Assembly: GCA_021780095.1 (NCBI GenBank)
Contig: JAJXZK010000303.1
Location: 1-18,108, forward strand
Reading direction: 5' to 3'
Source: Acidobacteriota bacterium
GTDB lineage: Bacteria > Acidobacteriota > Terriglobia > Terriglobales > Acidobacteriaceae
Length of the DNA stretch: 18,108 nt
Part shown: piece after piece, positions 6,932-14,779 of the stretch
Numbering within the stretch: the first letter of the stretch is position 1
Layout: each line of letters starts with the position of its first letter
Made by a program: the position numbers and the translations under genes
Notes under the pieces: generated by a model
Told to the model about the DNA's origin: nothing
Databases searched by the model: none
Seen by the model: only the letters and a program-made list of their open reading frames with translations

Positions 6932-8311
6932 ATGCCGGCCGAAGCTCTCCAATTTGCACGCCAGAATCAAAACCGATTTCTTGATGAGCTGAAGAATCTG
7001 CTGCGAATTCCGTCCATCTCCACGTTGCCGGAACATCGCGCCGACGTTCGTCACGCTGCGGAGTTTTTGGCCGCGGAACTCAACCGCATCGGCATGGAAC
7101 ATGTAGAGGTGATTGAAACCAGCGGTCATCCATTGGTCTATGCGGATTGGCTGCATGCGAAAGGCAAGGCGACCTGCCTTTGTTACGGACACTACGATGT
7201 GCAACCGCCGGATCCGCTGGAGGAATGGACGACACCGCCGTTTGAGCCGGCGGAGCGAAAGGGCAACATCTATGCTCGCGGGGCGGTGGATGATAAGGGC
7301 CAGATGTATATGCACCTCAAGGCGCTGGAAAGTATGCTGCACGCGCATCAGGGCAAGCTGCCGCTGAATGTTCGCGTCATCCTGGAGGGCGAAGAAGAGG
7401 TCGGCGGCGAAGGAATCGCCGAGTTTGTCCGCGAGCATCCGGAACGCTTGCGCGCCGACTTTGCGTTGATCTCCGATACGGAAATGTTTGCGCCGGATTT
7501 GCCGACGTTGTGTGTCGGACTGCGCGGCATGATCTACACCGAAATCGAGGCTCGCGGAGCTGCCACCGACCTGCATTCCGGCATGTACGGAGGCGCGGCG
7601 CCGAACCCATTTTTTGCGCTATGCCAAATCCTGTCTCAGCTGAAGGATGCCAACGGACACATCCTGATTCCGGATTTTTACGAAGATGTGGTGGCGCCCT
7701 CTGCAGCCGAATTGAATGCCTGGAAGTCGCTGCCTTTCGACGAAGCAGAATTTCTAAAGAAAGAAGTCGGCGCGTCCGCGTTGACCGGCGAAGAGGAATA
7801 TTCCATTCTGGAGCGCCTCTGGGCGCGTCCCACGCTTGAAATTCACGGTATGCCCGGAGGATTTACTGGCGATGGCGCCAAGACCGTGATTCCCGCCAAG
7901 GCTGCGGCCAAGGTGTCGGTGCGTCTGGTTCCGGATATGGAGCCGCGAAAGATTTTTGATCTGTACAAAAAATATGTCGAGTCGATTTGTCCCAAAGGTA
8001 TCTCGCTCGATGTTCGACTGATCCATTCCGGGGATGCCATCGTGATCGGCGTGGACAATCCATACGTCAAAGCCGCCACCGCCGCGTTGCACGAAGTCTT
8101 CAAGAAGGACACCGTCTTCATCCGCTCCGGCGGCTCGATTCCAATCGTCGGCGACTTCGAGCGCAGCTTGAAAATCCCATCCGTCATGATGGGATTCGGA
8201 CTGCCGGATGACAACCTGCACGCTCCCAATGAGAAATTCTGCATTGCCAATTTCCATCGAGGCATCGAATCGCTGATTCGCTTCTTCGAGAAACTTGGCG
8301 GGCAACAGTAG
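6932..8311 (+). CDS. M20 family metallo-dipeptidase (CNDP/PepV-like)
   Basis: This is a di-zinc exopeptidase of family M20 with a typical length of 459 residues. Metal-binding and catalytic motifs are visible: CYGHYDVQP (metal His near 87, catalytic Asp near 89), RGAVDDKG (bridging Asp near 120), ILEGEEEVG (catalytic and metal Glu near 154-156), and LISDTE (metal Asp near 182). The inserted dimerisation domain includes DLHSGMYGGAAPNP. The C-terminal end keeps the expected RSGGSIPIVGDF and the pattern around DDNLHAPNEKF that carries the last metal His. It probably hydrolyses small peptides in the cytosol. The frame also has an ATG at 6926, but GAGGA (6921-6925) directly abuts that codon and sits at normal distance from the ATG at 6932, so I chose 6932. 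Confidence 0.92.
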   Translation: MPAEALQFARQNQNRFLDELKNLLRIPSISTLPEHRADVRHAAEFLAAELNRIGMEHVEVIETSGHPLVYADWLHAKGKATCLCYGHYDVQPPDPLEEWTTPPFEPAERKGNIYARGAVDDKGQMYMHLKALESMLHAHQGKLPLNVRVILEGEEEVGGEGIAEFVREHPERLRADFALISDTEMFAPDLPTLCVGLRGMIYTEIEARGAATDLHSGMYGGAAPNPFFALCQILSQLKDANGHILIPDFYEDVVAPSAAELNAWKSLPFDEAEFLKKEVGASALTGEEEYSILERLWARPTLEIHGMPGGFTGDGAKTVIPAKAAAKVSVRLVPDMEPRKIFDLYKKYVESICPKGISLDVRLIHSGDAIVIGVDNPYVKAATAALHEVFKKDTVFIRSGGSIPIVGDFERSLKIPSVMMGFGLPDDNLHAPNEKFCIANFHRGIESLIRFFEKLGGQQ

Positions 8312-8355
8312 TGCATTCGGGCTCGCCATCGAGCAGCGATTCCGGAATCCAGACC

Positions 8356-9078
8356 ATGGGCGCTCCGCCGGAAATCTCGGGATTTGTTCTGGCAGGCGGT
8401 CGCAGTTCGCGGCTTGGTTGCGACAAAGCCCTTCTGCCCTGGCCTCCCAATGCTTTCGCGGAAGGGAACACCCAGACATTCTTGGGGCACACGATTGCTC
8501 GACTCCAGTGTGTTTGCAGCACGGTTTCTATCTGTGCCAACCGCGATGATCTGCCGTTCCCGGGAGCCATCATTCCAGACTCGTCATCTGGAAGCGGTCC
8601 CCTCGGTGGAATCGTAGCCGCGCTGGAACATTCGAGCACTGACTGGAACCTGATGCTGGCTGTCGATCTGCCGTTTCTCCCGGTGGAGGTATTGCAGGCG
8701 CTCGCGGCACGCGCAAGTCTGGTAAAGAACGTGGGAGCCGCGTCCAATCCTCTTTCGCCGCCAACGGTCGCTTGCATTCTTCCAATGTGGGATGGACAGC
8801 CACAGCCGCTCTGCGGGCTCTACCATTGTGCGCTGGCGCCAGCACTTCGAGTGGCGCTTGAAGCGGGGAAGCTTAAGGTAATGGGTGCACTGCACGAGGC
8901 GTGTGATCGAGTCGCCGCAAGTCCACAAATTCAATCCGAGTCGCCGTTTTGCATTGAAATGTGGGATCCAGCAGCTTTTGCAGCCACGCTGCCGTCGGAG
9001 CCCAATCCCAGCGATTGGTTTCTCAACATCAACTCCCCAGAGGACTGGCGGCAGGCGCAACTGCGGTGCTTCAGGTAA
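8356..9078 (+). CDS. mobA: Molybdenum cofactor guanylyltransferase
   Basis: MobA transfers GMP from GTP to molybdopterin to form the MGD cofactor of bacterial molybdoenzymes. The N-terminus carries the nucleotidyltransferase signature ISGFVLAGGRSSRLGCDKALLPW, with the LAGG loop, Arg19 and Lys24. A central AVDLPFLPVEVL corresponds to the conserved acidic D-x-P strand, and NINSPEDW near the end matches the MobA terminal motif. Length is 240 residues from the ATG at 8356. The frame is also open from a GTG at 8311 that overlaps the dipeptidase stop by one base and would add 15 residues of low-complexity sequence; I find it less likely on family grounds, but TAGTG coupling is possible. Other molybdopterin genes are not in the window. 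The ABC gene follows within 14 bp of the stop. Confidence 0.85.
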   Translation: MGAPPEISGFVLAGGRSSRLGCDKALLPWPPNAFAEGNTQTFLGHTIARLQCVCSTVSICANRDDLPFPGAIIPDSSSGSGPLGGIVAALEHSSTDWNLMLAVDLPFLPVEVLQALAARASLVKNVGAASNPLSPPTVACILPMWDGQPQPLCGLYHCALAPALRVALEAGKLKVMGALHEACDRVAASPQIQSESPFCIEMWDPAAFAATLPSEPNPSDWFLNINSPEDWRQAQLRCFR

Positions 9079-9091
9079 TTCTCAGGGGTAA

Positions 9092-9910
9092 TTGGCCCCA
9101 ACTTCGGCTATCTTCAAAAGAATGGCAGACCGCACACCCACGCCGCCCCAGCCTTTCATTGCCTTTGAAAACGTCTGCAAACGGTTCGGCGACAATGTCG
9201 TGCTGGATGATGTCAGCTTCTTCGTGCTTCCCGGAGAAACTCTCTGCATTATTGGGCGTAGCGGTGTCGGCAAATCGGTATCGCTGGAAATCATCATGGG
9301 ATTTCTCAAGCCGGATGCGGGCCGAATTATCGTCAAGGGAAAAGACGTCACCGACTTCACTGAAGAGCAGATGCAGTCGATCCGGCGCGATGTGACCATG
9401 GTCTTCCAAAGTGGCGCGCTATTTGACTCCCTGACTGTGTTCGAGAACGTCGCTTTTCCCCTACGCCAGCGTGGCGAGTTGAGTGATGACCAAATCGACC
9501 AGATCGTCAACGGACTGCTGGGGATGGTCGGCGTCAGCGAAATGGCGCAAGCCCTGCCCTCAGACCTGTCCACCGGCATGCGGCGTGCTGTGGCGATTGG
9601 AAGAGCGCTGGCAGCGCAACCGGAAGCCATCCTCTACGACGAGCCCACCACCATGGTGGACCCGCTGATGGCGCACTTGATGGGAAACCTGATCCAGAAA
9701 GTGAAAATCCAGCTCCGGCTGACCAGCATCGTGGTCACCCACGATATGCAGATCGCCGAAAAGCTGGCCGATCGCGTTCTGTTTCTACACGAAGGCAAGG
9801 CGGAGTTTTTTGGCTCGGTGGAGCAGTTGCGTCAGACGACCGACCCGGTCTTGCAGGAGTTTCTGCGCCTGGATGAACGCACGATGCCGAACCCCGCCTT
9901 GTGGAAATAG
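9092..9910 (+). CDS. MlaF/Ttg2A-like ABC transporter ATP-binding protein
   Basis: This is an ABC ATPase of the Mla/Mce lipid-transport type. It shows Walker A GRSGVGKS (55-62), Q-loop VFQSGALFDSLTVFENVAFPL (the hallmark of this subfamily, Q106), signature LSTGMRRA (159-166), Walker B AILYDEPTT (179-187), and switch His217 in VVTHD. It would power phospholipid movement between inner and outer membranes together with an MlaE permease and an MCE protein, neither of which is encoded here. Two departures from the commonest family form are LSTGM instead of LSGGM, and TTMVDP instead of TTGLDP in the D-loop. I report the TTG start at 9092, which has AGGGG at 9084-9088; an ATG at 9122 (262 residues) has no Shine-Dalgarno site but is also possible. 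It is close behind mobA and probably co-transcribed. Confidence 0.87.
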   Translation: MAPTSAIFKRMADRTPTPPQPFIAFENVCKRFGDNVVLDDVSFFVLPGETLCIIGRSGVGKSVSLEIIMGFLKPDAGRIIVKGKDVTDFTEEQMQSIRRDVTMVFQSGALFDSLTVFENVAFPLRQRGELSDDQIDQIVNGLLGMVGVSEMAQALPSDLSTGMRRAVAIGRALAAQPEAILYDEPTTMVDPLMAHLMGNLIQKVKIQLRLTSIVVTHDMQIAEKLADRVLFLHEGKAEFFGSVEQLRQTTDPVLQEFLRLDERTMPNPALWK

Positions 9911-10308
9911 ACCTTTGGTTGCAAGCGCCGCGCTTCGTAACCCATTCCAGTGGAAATGTTTGTGGTGAGGTACCTTCGTTCCGGAGGCGAACGTAATTTC
10001 ATTGCAATCTGTCCCGCGACCATCTACCATCGTGGAAAGACCGGTTTAAAAAACGACGGGTCACCGTTATGGACTACGCGGCATCCAACTTTAGAGCCGC
10101 ACCAGATAGCAGCAAAAAGAAATGACCTTAGTCGGTTTGCAGATTCGATAATAATTCTTTGGGAACTTGATTTTTTTAACATTCAGTTTGCATTCAGGCA
10201 AGTGACCACTGCTAAGATGGCCCTGACCTGTCTACTTCTTCTTGAAATCATTTCGCTTTCCTTCTGCCTGTTGTGGCGACTCACAAACGCAAGTAGAGAA
10301 GACACAGA
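9911..10308. other. Intergenic region before the sugar transferase (no convincing gene)
   Basis: About 400 bp lie between the ATPase stop and the sugar transferase start. A plus-strand frame is open from ATG 9950 to 10327, but it overlaps the next start, has no recognisable motif and no ribosome binding site, so I do not call it. Within that frame, ATG 10217 would give 36 residues with one hydrophobic stretch (LTCLLLLEIISLSFCLLW). The segment around 10140-10190 is clearly richer in A+T than its surroundings (GATAATAAT, a run of seven T) and is the likeliest place for the promoter of the downstream gene. No tRNA, long repeat or strong hairpin was seen. Confidence 0.5.
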
Positions 10309-11850
10309 ATGGCTTCCCCTGATTTAAGTCATTGGTTTCCGGCTCGAAGTGCGGATAATTATGTCGAATTGCGCCCCCGGGTGGGCGGAATCGGCCCCGC
10401 TGGCCGTAGCCCCTCTCGCACAGTGACGTTCCTGTGGATGGCAGTCGACATTCTTACCGTCGTGGTGGCCGCCGCGCTGGCGACCCATTTTCGCAACACC
10501 ATCTTCCTTTCCTACTTTGATAGCCGCGCTCCATTGGCGTCGAATCCTTCCTCGCTACTGCTGTACCTGGCAGGGTTCTCTCTGATTCTCGTCGTGGTCA
10601 GTCGAGCCCACGGACTCTACGGCCCATTACAGGCGTTTAGCGGCCTGCGGGAGCAGCGGCTCACGGTGCAGACCTGTTTCACAGCCAGCTTGATCCTGGC
10701 TGGGGCCTTGTACTTTGGACGCGCCGACTCCATCTCTCGAGCGGTGGTGATCGCCACCTTGGTCGGTACCGCGCTGTTTCTTTGCCTGCGGAGAGCCGTC
10801 TGGCGCCTCACCCTGTACAAACGCTATGAAAAAGGCTTGGATACGAAGAATGTTCTGGTCGTTGGAACCGGCTCCCTCGGATTAGCGATTCGCAGCCATT
10901 TACAGCGGATTCGCCATCTGGGTTTTACGTTTAAAGGATTTGTTCAGATTTCGCCGGACGGCGCCGAGGTTGGGAATCTTTATCCGGATTCGCAGACTGA
11001 CGAACAGCCCATGGAAATTCTGGGAAATTTGCCGGAATTGGGTGATCTGATCCGTCGCCACTTCATCGATGAGATTTTTGTGACCGGGCCGTGCGAGAGG
11101 GGCGTGGTCAAGCGCCTGATTGCGCAAGCTAGCGTCTGGGGCATCGACGTCCGCGTCGTACCCGATCTGTACGACGGACTGGCCTGGAGCGCGCCAATCG
11201 AGTATGTCGGTCAATTCCCGACCATGCCGCTGCACCGTCATCACATCCCAGTCGTTGGGCTGTTGATGAAACGATGCCTCGACATCACCGTTTCCCTGCT
11301 GGCGTTAATCGTTCTCAGTCCACTGATTCTCCTCCTCATCATCGCCATCCGCCTGGACTCTCCCGGCCCGATTTTTTACGGGGCCGAGCGCATTGGCAGA
11401 AAGGGCCGCACCTTCCGCTGCTGGAAGTTCCGCACCATGGTAGTGAATGCAGATTCGCTGCGTGAGCAGTTTGATCACAAGAATGAGCGCGACGGCGTGC
11501 TGTTCAAGATGACCGGGGACCCGCGAGTAACCCGAATTGGTAAGATTCTGCGCAAGTATTCGCTGGATGAAATGCCGCAGTTTATCAACGTTCTCGCGGG
11601 TCACATGAGCGTGGTTGGACCGCGTCCTCCACTGGCCGGCGAAGTCCGGCTGTATGAACTGCGGCATCTGCGCCGCCTTGAGGTCCTCCCCGGGATCACC
11701 GGACTATGGCAGGTGCAGGCCCGTCAGGATCCCTCATTCGATCAGTACATTTCGCTCGACACCGCCTACATCGACAATTGGAGTCTCTGGCTCGATCTAA
11801 AGATCATGACCCGCACCGTCGGTGTCGTCCTCAGCGGTACCGGGACTTAG
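10309..11850 (+). CDS. Exopolysaccharide polyprenyl-phosphate sugar-1-phosphate transferase (WbaP/WcaJ type)
   Basis: This 513-residue polyisoprenyl-phosphate hexose-1-phosphate transferase would start repeat-unit assembly on undecaprenyl phosphate at the inner membrane. The N-terminal half has four membrane segments (near 40-60, 82-98, 121-137 and 145-163), followed by a nucleotide-binding-like CoA_binding_3 domain (NVLVVGTGSLG, 181-191). The C-terminal bacterial sugar transferase domain begins at MKRCLDITVSLLALIVLSPL (320-339), a membrane re-entrant helix, and continues with GPIFYGAERIGRKGRTFRCWKFRTM, the catalytic dyad Asp420-Glu421 in SLDEMPQ, GHMSVVGPRPPL, and LPGITGLWQVQ. All hallmark motifs are intact. 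The ATG at 10309 follows purine-rich AGAGAAG at 10295-10301. No glycosyltransferase, Wzx, Wzy or export genes are adjacent, so the gene looks separate from a polysaccharide cluster. The sugar donor cannot be told from sequence. Confidence 0.93.
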   Translation: MASPDLSHWFPARSADNYVELRPRVGGIGPAGRSPSRTVTFLWMAVDILTVVVAAALATHFRNTIFLSYFDSRAPLASNPSSLLLYLAGFSLILVVVSRAHGLYGPLQAFSGLREQRLTVQTCFTASLILAGALYFGRADSISRAVVIATLVGTALFLCLRRAVWRLTLYKRYEKGLDTKNVLVVGTGSLGLAIRSHLQRIRHLGFTFKGFVQISPDGAEVGNLYPDSQTDEQPMEILGNLPELGDLIRRHFIDEIFVTGPCERGVVKRLIAQASVWGIDVRVVPDLYDGLAWSAPIEYVGQFPTMPLHRHHIPVVGLLMKRCLDITVSLLALIVLSPLILLLIIAIRLDSPGPIFYGAERIGRKGRTFRCWKFRTMVVNADSLREQFDHKNERDGVLFKMTGDPRVTRIGKILRKYSLDEMPQFINVLAGHMSVVGPRPPLAGEVRLYELRHLRRLEVLPGITGLWQVQARQDPSFDQYISLDTAYIDNWSLWLDLKIMTRTVGVVLSGTGT

Positions 11851-11891
11851 ATCATTTCACTCGCACTCCAGACTTGTTGCATGGGCTGCAG

Positions 11892-11905
11892 ACGCATCAA
11901 TGCGT
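11892..11905. repeat. Short perfect inverted repeat
   Basis: ACGCAT-CA-ATGCGT is a perfect 6+6 inverted repeat in the 95 bp between the sugar transferase and nadE. It could be a weak hairpin or a small operator. Its GC content is low for a terminator and no clean T-run follows, so no role is assigned. Confidence 0.3.
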
Positions 11906-11910
11906 ATCGT

Positions 11911-11939
11911 TTGTCTCTGACATTTTCACTGGTTAAACT
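11911..11939 (+). promoter_or_regulatory. Candidate sigma-70-type promoter for nadE
   Basis: TTGTCT (11911-11916) and TAAACT (11934-11939) are separated by 17 bases; each matches its consensus at 4 of 6 positions. Transcription would begin about 7 bases after the -10 box, at or next to the GTG at 11946, which has no Shine-Dalgarno sequence. Both boxes are imperfect, so this is a prediction by eye only. Confidence 0.3.
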
Positions 11940-11945
11940 AAGTCA

Positions 11946-13601
11946 GTGAAGCTCGCCCTGGCTCAAATCAATCCAACGATTGGAGATTTCCTCGGAAATG
12001 TCCGCAAAATCGTCGAGGTAAGCCTGACCAGCCAGCGACAGGGTGCCGATCTCGTGGTTTTTCCCGAGATGGCCGTGTGCGGTTATCCGCCCGCCGATTT
12101 GCTGGAAAAATCTTCATTCCTGGCCCGCGCACAGCAAGCGATCGAGGAGATTGCCGAGCAGGTCACCGGGCATCATCCCATTGCTGTTCTCTGTGGTTGT
12201 CCCACCCCGGCCCCTTCCAATTCCGGCAAGCGTGTGATGAACTCGGCAATGTTGTTGCGCGATGGTCGTGTGGAGTTCATTCAGTCGAAAATGCTGCTGC
12301 CGTATTACGACGTGTTCGATGAGCAGCGATACTTCGCTCCGGCGGCCAAGCAGGTTCTATATCCGATGGCTGGCGAGCGCATCGCGATCACGATCTGCGA
12401 AGATGCGTGGAACGACAAGAATTTCTGGCCGGAGCGCTTATACCCCGTGGACCCGGTTGAAAACCTGATGCACCAGGGCGCAACCTTGATCGTAAATTTG
12501 TCCGCCTCCCCCTACTATCGCGACAAGCGCGAGATGCGTCGAGCCATGCTGGCGGCCATCGCTCGTCGCCATCGTGTTCCCGTCGCCATGGTGAACCAGG
12601 TAGGAGGCAACGACACGCTGATCTTCGACGGAAGTAGTCTGGTGCTGGATGAAAATGGCGACACGATCGCACAGGCGAAGTCTTTTCAGGACGATCTTCT
12701 CTTCGTCGATTTTTCCTCTACCTGTCGCGCAATCCCGCCTTCGAAACACGACGAAGATGCCGCTGTCTACGATGCACTGGTGCTGGGGACGCGCGACTAC
12801 GTGCGCAAGTGCGGCTTTTCTAAAGCGATCGTCGGACTTAGCGGCGGCATCGACTCGGCACTGGTGGCGACGATTGCAGCCGAAGCTCTGGGCGCGGACA
12901 ATGTACTCGGCGTAGGCATGCCCAGCGAATACTCATCGCAAGGCTCGATCGACGACGCGAGGCACTTGGCGGAGAGCCTGGGCATCCAGTGGGAACTGAT
13001 CCCTATCACCGATATTTTCCGGCAGCACTTGAAGGCGCTGCAGCCGATTCTCAAGACCTATCCGCCCGACATCACGGAAGAAAATCTTCAGTCCCGTATT
13101 CGAGGCGTGCTGCTGATGGCATTGTCCAACAAACTGGGAGCGTTGGTGCTGACAACCGGCAACAAATCGGAGATGTCCACCGGATACTGTACCCTGTACG
13201 GAGACATGGTTGGAGCTTTGGCAGTGATCGCGGACGTATACAAAACCTGCGTCTATCGCCTCGGTAGGTACGCCAATCGGGATCGGCAGATCATCCCGGA
13301 AAACACATTGAGTAAGCCGCCGTCGGCCGAATTGCGCCCTGGACAACAGGACACAGATTCGCTGCCGCCCTACGACGTGCTCGATCCGATTCTGGAAGCG
13401 TATGTCGAGCGGTATCAGACTGCCGAAGCCATTGTGCAAGCGAGTGCGCCGCCACTGGATGTAGAACTGGTGCGGACCATTTTACGCATGGTGGAGCGCA
13501 GTGAATATAAGCGTCAGCAGGCGGCGCCGGTGTTGAAGGTAACGCAGAAATCGTTTGGCGTGGGCCGCAGATTTCCCATTGCGGTCAAGGTGCAGGTTTA
13601 A
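11946..13601 (+). CDS. nadE: Glutamine-dependent NAD+ synthetase
   Basis: This enzyme amidates nicotinic acid adenine dinucleotide to NAD+, using glutamine as ammonia donor and ATP. The 551-residue product is the two-domain form. The N-terminal nitrilase-type glutaminase has the triad Glu41 (FPEMAVCGYPP), Lys115 (QSKMLLPYYDVFDE) and Cys151 (ITICEDAW). The C-terminal synthetase has the ATP-pyrophosphatase loop SGGIDS (299-304), then the adenylation-site region LTTGNKSEMSTGYCTLYGDM and SAELRPGQQDTDSLPPYDVLD. Everything expected is present. The GTG at 11946 gives the right N-terminus (MKLALAQINPTIGD), but there is no Shine-Dalgarno site before it. The gene stands apart from nadK in the same window, and no other NAD biosynthesis gene is seen. 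DsbA-like gene follows after 30 bp. Confidence 0.95.
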   Translation: MKLALAQINPTIGDFLGNVRKIVEVSLTSQRQGADLVVFPEMAVCGYPPADLLEKSSFLARAQQAIEEIAEQVTGHHPIAVLCGCPTPAPSNSGKRVMNSAMLLRDGRVEFIQSKMLLPYYDVFDEQRYFAPAAKQVLYPMAGERIAITICEDAWNDKNFWPERLYPVDPVENLMHQGATLIVNLSASPYYRDKREMRRAMLAAIARRHRVPVAMVNQVGGNDTLIFDGSSLVLDENGDTIAQAKSFQDDLLFVDFSSTCRAIPPSKHDEDAAVYDALVLGTRDYVRKCGFSKAIVGLSGGIDSALVATIAAEALGADNVLGVGMPSEYSSQGSIDDARHLAESLGIQWELIPITDIFRQHLKALQPILKTYPPDITEENLQSRIRGVLLMALSNKLGALVLTTGNKSEMSTGYCTLYGDMVGALAVIADVYKTCVYRLGRYANRDRQIIPENTLSKPPSAELRPGQQDTDSLPPYDVLDPILEAYVERYQTAEAIVQASAPPLDVELVRTILRMVERSEYKRQQAAPVLKVTQKSFGVGRRFPIAVKVQV

Positions 13602-13631
13602 CAATTTGATTTAACTATTTGAGGAATATAC

Positions 13632-14657
13632 ATGAACATAAAGTCTATAGCTTTGTCAGCTCTTGCGCTGACAGTGATTCAAAGCGCCGCCATGGCGATT
13701 GCCCAGCAAGCGACTCCCCAGAGCACCCAGGCACCCACGTCGCAGACGACGCCGGCGGCACCGCCCCTCCCCATGAACACCGTTGGCCCCCCGGCGAAGA
13801 TTGAGTTTCCTCCGTCCAATCCCAAGAACTTCACCGCGACCTCTCCTTCCGCGGAGGAAGTCAATTCTTTTCTGAAGCAGATCTGGGGATACGATCCGAA
13901 TCGCGTGTGGGAAGTGGTCGGGATCCAGCCCACCGAAGCTCCGGGGATTGCTAGAGTCACCGTTCTGGTCGGGGAACAGGGAGTCTCCCATACTCCTGCG
14001 CCCACGGTTTTCTTTGTCACGCCGGACGGACAGCATGCCGTTGCCGGTTCCGATGTCATCACCTTCGGCGCGCATCCCTTTGCTGCAGTCCAGCAGAAAC
14101 TGGAAGCGCGCGCCACAGGCCCTGCCCGTGGTGCCAATTCGAAGAGCCTGATGCTGGTGGAGTTTGCGGATCTGCAGTGCCCGGATTGCAAGATGGCAGA
14201 ACCCATCATGGACAAGCTGGCGACCGACTTTCCCAATGCGCGTATTGTCTTCCAGGTTTTCCCGCTGACATCGATTCACCCGGAGGCCGAGAAGGCCGCC
14301 GAATACGCGGTATGCGTTGCCCAGCAAAAGGGACACGCCGCCTCCTTTCAGTTTGTACAGGCTGTATTCGATACGCAGGATAACCTGAAAACAGATGCCG
14401 ACGGAACCCTGAAGGCAGCTGCAACCAAGGCTGGAGCGGATGCCGCGGCCATATCCGCCTGCGCGGCGACTCCGGCCGCCGCGAGTGCAGTCGCGGACTC
14501 GGTGGGGCTAGGGAAGGATCTCAACGTGAATGAAACGCCAACCCTGTTCGTCAACGGCAGACCCGTGCCGGTGACAGGCGTCCCCTACGCCACGCTGAAG
14601 CAGATCATCGCCTATACCGCACAGGAAGCAGCGCCTGCGGCGGCGGCCAGCCACTAG
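13632..14657 (+). CDS. Secreted DsbA-like thiol:disulfide protein with DsbC-like N-terminal region
   Basis: The 341-residue protein begins with a signal peptide (MNIKSIALSALALTVIQSAA, cleavage likely after AMA near 22-24) and a Gln/Thr/Pro-rich spacer. Residues about 73-152 form a compact region (VVGIQPTEAPGIARVTVLV...VFFVTPDGQHAVAGSDVITF) that resembles the N-terminal dimerisation-type domain of DsbC/DsbG. A thioredoxin-fold domain follows with active site CPDC (183-186, FADLQCPDCKMAEP) and the cis-Pro motif TPTLFVNGRPV (Pro303). Two further cysteines, C228 and C277, lie in the helical insert and could pair. It is probably periplasmic, oxidising or isomerising disulfides; direction and partner are unknown. 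GAGGA at 13620-13624 precedes the ATG by a normal distance. It is 30 bp after nadE, so read-through is likely. Confidence 0.82.
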   Translation: MNIKSIALSALALTVIQSAAMAIAQQATPQSTQAPTSQTTPAAPPLPMNTVGPPAKIEFPPSNPKNFTATSPSAEEVNSFLKQIWGYDPNRVWEVVGIQPTEAPGIARVTVLVGEQGVSHTPAPTVFFVTPDGQHAVAGSDVITFGAHPFAAVQQKLEARATGPARGANSKSLMLVEFADLQCPDCKMAEPIMDKLATDFPNARIVFQVFPLTSIHPEAEKAAEYAVCVAQQKGHAASFQFVQAVFDTQDNLKTDADGTLKAAATKAGADAAAISACAATPAAASAVADSVGLGKDLNVNETPTLFVNGRPVPVTGVPYATLKQIIAYTAQEAAPAAAASH

Positions 14658-14691
14658 CAAGGGGGCGTCAGTATGATCTCCAGTCCGGCGG

Positions 14692-14728
14692 CGCGGAAAG
14701 AAAGTTCAGAAATGATTGTTCTTCCGCG
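14692..14728. terminator. Possible bidirectional terminator hairpin
   Basis: CGCGGAA (14692-14698) pairs with TTCCGCG (14722-14728). With one bulged A the stem extends to 10 pairs (CGCGGAA-GAA against TTC-TTCCGCG) around a 16-base loop. It lies between the ends of two convergent genes, where a terminator is expected. The loop is large and there is no obvious T-tract, so this is weak. Confidence 0.3.
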
Positions 14729-14779
14729 TCGTTGGAGTGCCGCTTCATCGCTCGTTTCATCCCGCCTGAGCGCCCGTCA

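Noticed and set aside
9923..9935. Hairpin AAGCG-CCG-CGCTT after the ABC ATPase
   Set aside because: Five pairs and no T-tract; too weak to call a terminator.
9950..10327. 125-codon frame between the ABC ATPase and the sugar transferase
   Set aside because: No ribosome binding site, no motif, and it overlaps the next gene's start. Only its last 36 codons were kept as a low-interest finding.
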